This document shows positions 58,759 through 64,000 of a DNA stretch of 64,000 bases, piece by piece. Below the pieces are notes generated by a model. It was not told the origin of the DNA. It was given only the letters and a program-made list of their open reading frames with translations, and did not search any database. The number at the start of each line of letters is the position of its first letter. Within the stretch, counting starts at the first letter, position 1. This DNA comes from Streptomyces sp. SCSIO 75703. Its GTDB lineage: Bacteria; Actinomycetota; Actinomycetes; Streptomycetales; Streptomycetaceae. The translations under genes were made by a program, and so were the position numbers. The stretch is from assembly GCF_036607905.1 (NCBI RefSeq), contig NZ_CP144555.1, positions 5,518,001-5,582,000 of the forward strand, read 5' to 3'.

Positions 58759-59691
58759 TCAGGCGGCGAGCGTCGCCAGCAGTCGTCGCAGCGAGCCGCC
58801 GAGCCCCCAGCGGGCCGCCAGCGCGTCCAGCAGCTCCGGGTCGCGCGGGGCGCGCGGCAGCTCGGTGGGGACGTCCGGCAGCGGGACGTCCCCGGCGACC
58901 CGCACCACCTTCGGGGCCACCGCGAGGTAGGGACCGGCCTCCGTCAGCCGCCGCCGCTGCGTCGGCGTGAGCGGGGACGCCGGGTCGTCGGCGGCGGCCA
59001 GGATCCCGGCCAGGTCGCCGAACTCGGCCAGCAGCTTGGCGGCCGTCTTCTCGCCGATGCCCGGCACGCCCGGCAGGCCGTCGCTCGGGTCGCCGCGCAG
59101 CAGTGCCAGGTCGGCGTAGCCGGGGCCGTCGACGCCGTACTTCTCGCGCAGGAACGCCTCGTCCGTCGTCTGGAGCGTGCCGACGCCCCTGACCGGGTAG
59201 AGGACGCGCACCCCGCGGGCGTCGTCGACGAGCTGGTAGAGGTCGCGGTCGCCGGTGACGATGTCGACCGGGCCCGTCGCGCGCGCGGTGTACGTGCCGA
59301 TGACGTCGTCCGCCTCGTATCCGGCCACGCCGACCCGGGCGATGCCGACCGCGTCGAGGACGGCCTCGATCACCGGGACCTGCGGCGAGAGGGTGTCGGG
59401 CACCTCCTCGGTGTCCGGGCCCTCCGGGTGCTCGGCGGCGACCCGGTGCGCCTTGTAGGAGGGGATCAGCTCCACCCGCCAGTGCGGTCGCCAGTCGGCG
59501 TCCATGCAGGCCACCAGCGCGTCGGGCCGGTGGTCCCGGACCAGCCGGTCGATGAAGTCGAGCAGTCCGCGCACGGCGTTGACCGGCATGCCGTCCGGGG
59601 CCTTCACGGAGTCCGGCACGCCGAAGTAGGCGCGGAAGTAGAGGGAGGCGGTGTCGAGGAGCATCAGTCGAGCGGTCACGGGTCGCATCAT
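58759..59691 (-). CDS. 5'-3' exonuclease (FEN-like)
   Basis: The protein has about 310 residues and is related to the N-terminal exonuclease domain of DNA polymerase I. Acidic metal-site motifs are visible: LMLLDTASLYFRAYFG near 10, CMDADWRPHWR near 65, AGYEADDVIGTY and IVTGDRDLYQLV near 145. A helix-3-turn-helix DNA-binding motif is GVPGIGEKTAAKLLAEFG near 210. The start is uncertain: ATGs at 59691, 59688 and 59664 and a GTG at 59679 are in frame. CAGGGT seven bases before 59691 suggests a leaderless transcript. It may act in repair or primer removal. Confidence 0.88.
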   Translation of the reverse strand: MMRPVTARLMLLDTASLYFRAYFGVPDSVKAPDGMPVNAVRGLLDFIDRLVRDHRPDALVACMDADWRPHWRVELIPSYKAHRVAAEHPEGPDTEEVPDTLSPQVPVIEAVLDAVGIARVGVAGYEADDVIGTYTARATGPVDIVTGDRDLYQLVDDARGVRVLYPVRGVGTLQTTDEAFLREKYGVDGPGYADLALLRGDPSDGLPGVPGIGEKTAAKLLAEFGDLAGILAAADDPASPLTPTQRRRLTEAGPYLAVAPKVVRVAGDVPLPDVPTELPRAPRDPELLDALAARWGLGGSLRRLLATLAA

Positions 59692-59859
59692 GCCGCAGAC
59701 CCTGTGGGCGAAGCGTGGACGACGTGTGAAGTGGCTCACTCTCGAGTTTGGCCGAAAGGGATCAGGGCAGGCGCGCAGCCGGACCGGAGCCGGTTCAGCC
59801 GTTCAACTGTGAGCGAGGCTTCGGAACCCGTGTCCCTGCCCCCGAGTCAAGAGGTAAGC

Positions 59860-60948
59860 GTGTCAGCAAGGCTAGAAGCCGAACATCTGTACAAGGTGTT
59901 CGGCAGACGACCGGACCAGGCAGTCGAACGACTGCGCCAGGGCGCCGACCGGGAGGAACTGCGGGCGGACGGCACCACGGCCGCCGTCATCGACGCGTCC
60001 TTCACCGTGGAGCCCGGCGAGATCTTCGTGGTCATGGGGCTGTCCGGGTCCGGCAAGTCCACGCTGCTGCGCATGCTCAACGGTCTGCTGGAGCCGACCG
60101 CCGGGCACGTCCGCTTCGGTGGCCAGGACCTCACCGAACTCGGTGACCAGGGACTGCGCGAGGTCCGCTCCCGGAAGATCAGCATGGTCTTCCAGCACTT
60201 CGCGCTCTTCCCGCACCGCAGTGTCCGCGACAACGCCGGCTACGGACTGGAAGTGCAGGGCGTGCCCCGCGCCGAGCGCGAGCGCCGCGCCGACGAGGCG
60301 CTCGCCCTGTGTGGCCTGGCCGGCTGGGAGAAGTCCTGGCCGGACGAGCTGTCCGGCGGCATGCAGCAGCGCGTCGGCCTGGCCCGCGCCCTCGCCACCG
60401 ACGCCGACCTGCTGCTGATGGACGAGTCCTTCAGCGCCCTCGACCCGCTGATCCGCCGCGACATGCAGGACCAGCTCATCGAGCTGCAGAAGACCCTGAA
60501 GAAGACGATCGTGTTCATCACCCACGACCTCAACGAGGCCATGCGCCTGGGCGACCGCATCGCGGTGATGCGGGACGGCCGCATCGTGCAGATAGGCACC
60601 GCGCAGGACATCCTCATCCGCCCGGCCAACGACTACGTCGCCTCCTTCATCCAGGACGTCGACCGCTCCCGCGTGCTCACCGCGGGTGCCGTCATGGACA
60701 CCATCGACGGCGGCCGCGAGACCCGGTGCGGTTGCGAGACCGCGCGGCCGAACACGCCGTTCACGGAGCTGTGCGCGATCAGCGCCCGCGTGCCGCACCC
60801 CGTGTCCGTGGTCGACGACTCCGGCCGGGTGGTCGGCGTGGTCCCGGCGAGGCGCCTGATCGGCTTCCTCGGCGAGGAGGACGGTGACGCCGTCGCCTGC
60901 GACGCCCCGGGTGACACGGGCACCGAGAAGGTGATGACCCGTGCCTAG
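59860..60948 (+). CDS. Glycine betaine/quaternary amine ABC transporter ATPase (OpuAA/ProV-like)
   Basis: The 362-residue ATPase has Walker A VMGLSGSGKSTLLRML near 63, signature DELSGGMQQRVGLARAL near 165, Walker B LLLMDESFSALDPL and the H-loop VFITHDLNEAM near 225. A C-terminal CBS-type domain (about 300-350; PHPVSVVDDSGRVVGVVPAR) probably senses ionic strength, as in OpuA. GTG 59860 after AGAGG is used; a GTG at 59809 would add 17 residues. The permease gene overlaps its stop by 8 bases. The transporter should import osmoprotectants under osmotic stress. Confidence 0.93.
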   Translation: MSARLEAEHLYKVFGRRPDQAVERLRQGADREELRADGTTAAVIDASFTVEPGEIFVVMGLSGSGKSTLLRMLNGLLEPTAGHVRFGGQDLTELGDQGLREVRSRKISMVFQHFALFPHRSVRDNAGYGLEVQGVPRAERERRADEALALCGLAGWEKSWPDELSGGMQQRVGLARALATDADLLLMDESFSALDPLIRRDMQDQLIELQKTLKKTIVFITHDLNEAMRLGDRIAVMRDGRIVQIGTAQDILIRPANDYVASFIQDVDRSRVLTAGAVMDTIDGGRETRCGCETARPNTPFTELCAISARVPHPVSVVDDSGRVVGVVPARRLIGFLGEEDGDAVACDAPGDTGTEKVMTRA

Positions 60949-63556
60949 GATCCCGCTCGGCAACTGGGTCAACGACGCCGTGGACTGGCTCCTGCACCAC
61001 GTCGCCTGGCTCTTCGACTTCTTCAAGGCCGTCTTCACGGGCACCTACGAGGGCATCAACGCCGTCCTCCAGGCGCCCGAGCCGCTGCTGCTCATCGGCA
61101 TCTTCGCGGTGATCGCCTTCTGGCTGCGGGGCACCGTCGCCGGTGTGCTCACCTTCCTCGGGTTCGCGTTCATCCACTCGATGGACCTGTGGGAGAACGC
61201 GATGGTGACCCTGGCCCTGGTGCTGGTCGCCACCATCATCGCGCTGGTCGTCTCCGTGCCCGTCGGCATCTGGGCCGCGCGCTCCGACCGGGTCAGCGGC
61301 ATGGTCCGGCCGGTGCTGGACTTCATGCAGACGCTGCCCGCGATGATCTACCTCATCCCGGCGATCCTGTTCTTCGGGACCGGCGCCTCCGCGGGCATCG
61401 TCGCCACCCTGATCTTCGCGCTCGCCCCCGGTGTGCGCATGACCGAGCTGGGCATCCGGCAGGTCGACAAGGACCTGGTCGAGGCGGCCGAGGCGTTCGG
61501 CACCACGCCCCGCAACACCCTGCTGCGCGTCCAGCTCCCGCTGGCCCTGCCCACGGTGATGGCGGGCGTCAACCAGGTCATCATGCTCGGCCTGTCCATG
61601 GCCGCCATCGCGGGCATGGTCGGCACCGGCGGTCTCGGCGGCGACGTCAACGAGGCCATCGGCCAGCTCAACGTGGGCCTCGGCTCCGAGGCCGGCGTCG
61701 CCATCGTCATCCTGGCGATCTACCTCGACCGCATGACCAGCGCCCTGGGCACCCAGGTCTCCCCGCTCGGCCGCCGCGCCGCCGCGAAGGCCCGCAGCCT
61801 CCAGGGCCTCAAGATCTGGTCCTACCGGCCGCGCCCCGCGGTCGCCGTCGTCGGCGTCGTGATCCTCGCCCTGGTGGCGGGCGGCATGGGCGTCTTCGGC
61901 AACAACGGCGGTTCCGCCGCCGTGGCCGGCGACAAGAACGTCGGCCAGGGCAAGAAGGTCACCATCGGCTACATCCCGTGGGACGAGGGCGTCGCCTCCA
62001 CCTTTCTGTGGAAGGAGATCCTGGAGCAGCGCGGCTACGAGGTCGAGGCCAAGCAGTTCGAGGCCGGCCCGCTCTACACCTCCCTCGCCCAGGGCAACGT
62101 CGACTTCCAGACCGACGCGTGGCTGCCGACCACCCACGAGCAGTACTGGAAGAAGTACGGCGACCGCCTGGAGGACTTCGGCGCCTGGTACGACGAGACC
62201 ACCCTGGAACTCGCCGTCCCGGCGTACATGAAGGACTTCGACTCGCTGGAGGACCTCAAGGGCAAGGCCGACGTCTTCGGCGGCCGGATCACCGGCATCG
62301 AGTCCAGCGCCGGCATCATGAGCCTGCTGAAGAACCAGGTCATGGGCGAGTACGGCATCGACAAGGAGTACCGCGTCGTCGACAGCTCCACGCCCGCCAT
62401 GCTGGCCGAGCTGAAGCGCGCCTACGCCAAGCAGGAGCCCGTCCTCGTCACCCTCTGGTCGCCGCACTGGGCGTACAGCGACTACGACCTGAAGAAGCTC
62501 GAGGACCCCAAGGGTGTCTGGGGCGAGGGCGACGGCGTCCACACGGTCGCCCGCCAGGGCTTCGCGGACGACGACCCGGTCGTCGCCGGCTGGCTGAAGA
62601 ACTTCTCGATGACCGAGGAGCAGCTCACCGGCCTGGAGGCCGAGATCAACAAGGCCGGCAAGGGCGGTCAGCAGGACGCCGTGCGTACCTGGCTGAAGGA
62701 CAACCCGGGTCTGGTCGAGAAGCTCGCGCCGATCGACTCGGAGGCCACGGCCGCCCCGGCCGAGGCCAAGCGGCCCCTGAACGTCGCCTGGTTCCCGTGG
62801 GACGAGTGCATCGCCGTCACCCACCTGTGGAAGAACGTCCTGGAGCAGCGCGGCTACAAGCTGAACCTCAGGCAGATGGAAGTCGGCCCGGTCTACACCG
62901 GCCTGGCCGGCGGCGACCTGGACCTCAACTTCGACGCCTGGCTGCCGCACGCCCAGAAGAACTACTGGGAGAAGAGCAAGGACAACATCACCGACCTGGG
63001 CACCTGGTACGAGCCCACGTCGCTGGAGGTGGCCGTCCCCTCCTACGTGAAGGACGTCAAGTCCCTGGAGGACCTCAAGGGCAAGGCCGACCTCTTCGGC
63101 GGCAAGATCATCGGTATCGAGGCCGGCACCGGCCAGATGAGCCTGCTCCACAACAAGGTCCTGCCCGGCTACGGACTGGACAAGGAGTACAAGGTCGTCG
63201 ACGGCTCGACCCCGGCGATGCTGGCCGAGCTGAAGCGCTCCTACGCCAAGAAGAAGCCGGTCGCGGTCGTCCTGTGGTCGCCGCACTGGGCGTACAGCGA
63301 GTACGAGCTGACCAAGCTCAAGGACGACAAGAAGCTCTTCGGCGAGGGCAACACCATCCGCACCGTCGCCAACAAGAAGTTCCCCGAGCAGTACCCGCAG
63401 CTCACCGAGTGGATCAAGAACTTCCGGATGAGCGAGGACGAGCTGGGCAGCCTGGAGAGCGTGATCAAGAAGCACGGCCAGGGCCACGAGGCCGAGGCGG
63501 TCACCGCCTGGCTGAAGGACCACCCGGACATGGTCGGCCGGATGACGTCGCAGTAG
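60941..63556 (+). CDS. Glycine betaine ABC permease fused to two substrate-binding domains
   Basis: The 871-residue protein starts with GTG overlapping the ATPase stop. Residues 1 to about 310 are the permease (six membrane segments; EAAEAFGTTPRNTLLRVQLP, the ATPase-contacting loop, near 180). After another membrane segment (about 297-322) come two OpuAC-like domains of about 270 and 240 residues, joined by an Ala/Pro linker near 605-615. Each has the betaine-site pattern: IPWDEGVAS and VTLWSPHWAYSDY in the first, FPWDECIAV and VVLWSPHWAYSEY in the second. Tethered domains would sit outside the membrane. One permease with two tandem binding domains is unusual. Confidence 0.92.
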   Translation: MPRIPLGNWVNDAVDWLLHHVAWLFDFFKAVFTGTYEGINAVLQAPEPLLLIGIFAVIAFWLRGTVAGVLTFLGFAFIHSMDLWENAMVTLALVLVATIIALVVSVPVGIWAARSDRVSGMVRPVLDFMQTLPAMIYLIPAILFFGTGASAGIVATLIFALAPGVRMTELGIRQVDKDLVEAAEAFGTTPRNTLLRVQLPLALPTVMAGVNQVIMLGLSMAAIAGMVGTGGLGGDVNEAIGQLNVGLGSEAGVAIVILAIYLDRMTSALGTQVSPLGRRAAAKARSLQGLKIWSYRPRPAVAVVGVVILALVAGGMGVFGNNGGSAAVAGDKNVGQGKKVTIGYIPWDEGVASTFLWKEILEQRGYEVEAKQFEAGPLYTSLAQGNVDFQTDAWLPTTHEQYWKKYGDRLEDFGAWYDETTLELAVPAYMKDFDSLEDLKGKADVFGGRITGIESSAGIMSLLKNQVMGEYGIDKEYRVVDSSTPAMLAELKRAYAKQEPVLVTLWSPHWAYSDYDLKKLEDPKGVWGEGDGVHTVARQGFADDDPVVAGWLKNFSMTEEQLTGLEAEINKAGKGGQQDAVRTWLKDNPGLVEKLAPIDSEATAAPAEAKRPLNVAWFPWDECIAVTHLWKNVLEQRGYKLNLRQMEVGPVYTGLAGGDLDLNFDAWLPHAQKNYWEKSKDNITDLGTWYEPTSLEVAVPSYVKDVKSLEDLKGKADLFGGKIIGIEAGTGQMSLLHNKVLPGYGLDKEYKVVDGSTPAMLAELKRSYAKKKPVAVVLWSPHWAYSEYELTKLKDDKKLFGEGNTIRTVANKKFPEQYPQLTEWIKNFRMSEDELGSLESVIKKHGQGHEAEAVTAWLKDHPDMVGRMTSQ

Positions 63557-63970
63557 CGCGCGACGACCGGAAGACACCGTCCGTCCCCGAGGGCGGGCCC
63601 CGCGCCGCGGGGCCCGCCCTCGGGCCGTTGCCGGCCGGGGGCGCACGGCGTCATCCGGACAACCACGGAGCGCTACGGCGCCCCACCGCGCGCCCCCGCG
63701 CCCTGGTCCGTCGCCCTGACGGGAACACCCGGGGGCCGTGGCGCCTTGAACCGGTGAGAGCCCCGTACGGCCGCCACGGGCTCCGCGCCGTGGCGGGAAC
63801 CGTGAGGTCGTCGCCGCCGGACCGTGACGCCGTCGCGACGGCCGCGTGAAACGGTGTGCCGAACATGCGTAGGGTGCTCGGAAGCCCTCATGGGGGCCGT
63901 GCCGGACGAACGGCGCGGAAGAGACCGGGAAACCGGGTCCACGGGAGACGCGGAGGAGGGAGCCGGAGCG
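63557..63970. other. Gap after the betaine transporter
   Basis: No gene supported in these 414 bases. It holds a terminator hairpin (63586-63624) and, near 63867, a TAGGGT that may be the promoter of the partial gene starting at 63971. Confidence 0.5.
63586..63624 (+). terminator. Terminator hairpin after the betaine transporter
   Basis: The perfect 19-base inverted repeat (63586-63604 with 63606-63624) leaves a single central base, so the real loop will use three to five bases. It is very GC-rich, with no T-run. Confidence 0.75.
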
Positions 63971-64000
63971 ATGGGCGACCACAAGGACCAGCCCCTTCGG
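63971..64000 (+). CDS. Start of unidentified gene (partial)
   Basis: Ten codons (MGDHKDQPLR) are visible before the window ends. GGAGGAGGGAG lies 9-17 bases upstream and is a strong ribosome-binding site. A TAGGGT upstream is a possible -10. Nothing can be said about its function. Confidence 0.55.
   Translation, partial: MGDHKDQPLR

Noticed and set aside
1..64000. tRNA, rRNA, prophage or biosynthetic gene cluster
   Set aside because: No tRNA-like cloverleaf, integrase, phage structural gene, or polyketide/peptide synthetase was recognised. The P450 belongs to the conservon.

Overview
The window is about 73% GC with strong codon-position GC bias, TAGGCT/TAGGGT-type -10 elements, leaderless starts and typical actinobacterial families (mycothiol, Pup-proteasome, conservon, GylR). 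It is chromosomal DNA of a Streptomyces. Gene content and order match, from memory, the core-genome block of S. coelicolor running from about SCO1670 down to SCO1619. I saw no rRNA or tRNA gene, CRISPR array or prophage.

Layout: (1) 1-9.1 kb: tail of a LAXTG sortase substrate, small conserved proteins, a RecD2-like protein whose ATPase motifs are eroded, an aldo/keto reductase, an F420-type oxidoreductase, a ferritin-like protein and CorA. (2) 8.4-11.9 kb: an actinobacterial quartet (phosphomutase-like protein, DUF3090, SCO1664 family, mshC) tied to mycothiol synthesis. (3) 12-18.6 kb: a PAC2 protein, then the glycerol regulon glpF-glpK-glpD with its IclR-type regulator gylR and two matching palindromic operators. 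(4) 18.9-29.1 kb: metH with a possible leaderless leader peptide, a HAD phosphatase, an orphan peptide-type binding lipoprotein, a response regulator, a Cas4-like RecB nuclease and a site-2 protease. (5) 29.2-45.4 kb: the pupylation/proteasome locus (trmI, a ferredoxin, arc, dop, pup, prcB, prcA, pafA, pafB, pafC), with a LacI/MFS pair and two FKBP genes lying inside it. (6) 45.5-50.2 kb: tatA, tatC and a HelY-type helicase. (7) 50.2-51.4 kb: a decayed IS481-family element inserted into the end of a small dispersed repeat. (8) 52-56.6 kb: the conservon rarABCDE (cvn9-like) with a CYP157-like P450. (9) 56.6-64 kb: a pseudouridine synthase, an iron-regulated siderophore-interacting protein, a 5'-3' exonuclease, and a glycine-betaine ABC transporter whose permease carries two tandem substrate-binding domains.

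The least explained signal is a family of four short interspersed repeats (two of about 140-165 bp, two of about 65 bp). All begin with CTAG, and in every case that CTAG supplies the TAG stop codon of the adjacent gene; the IS sits inside one of these ends. Other points are the motif-dead RecD2 homologue, the metH leader ORF, the double-domain betaine permease and the P450 without the ExxR motif.
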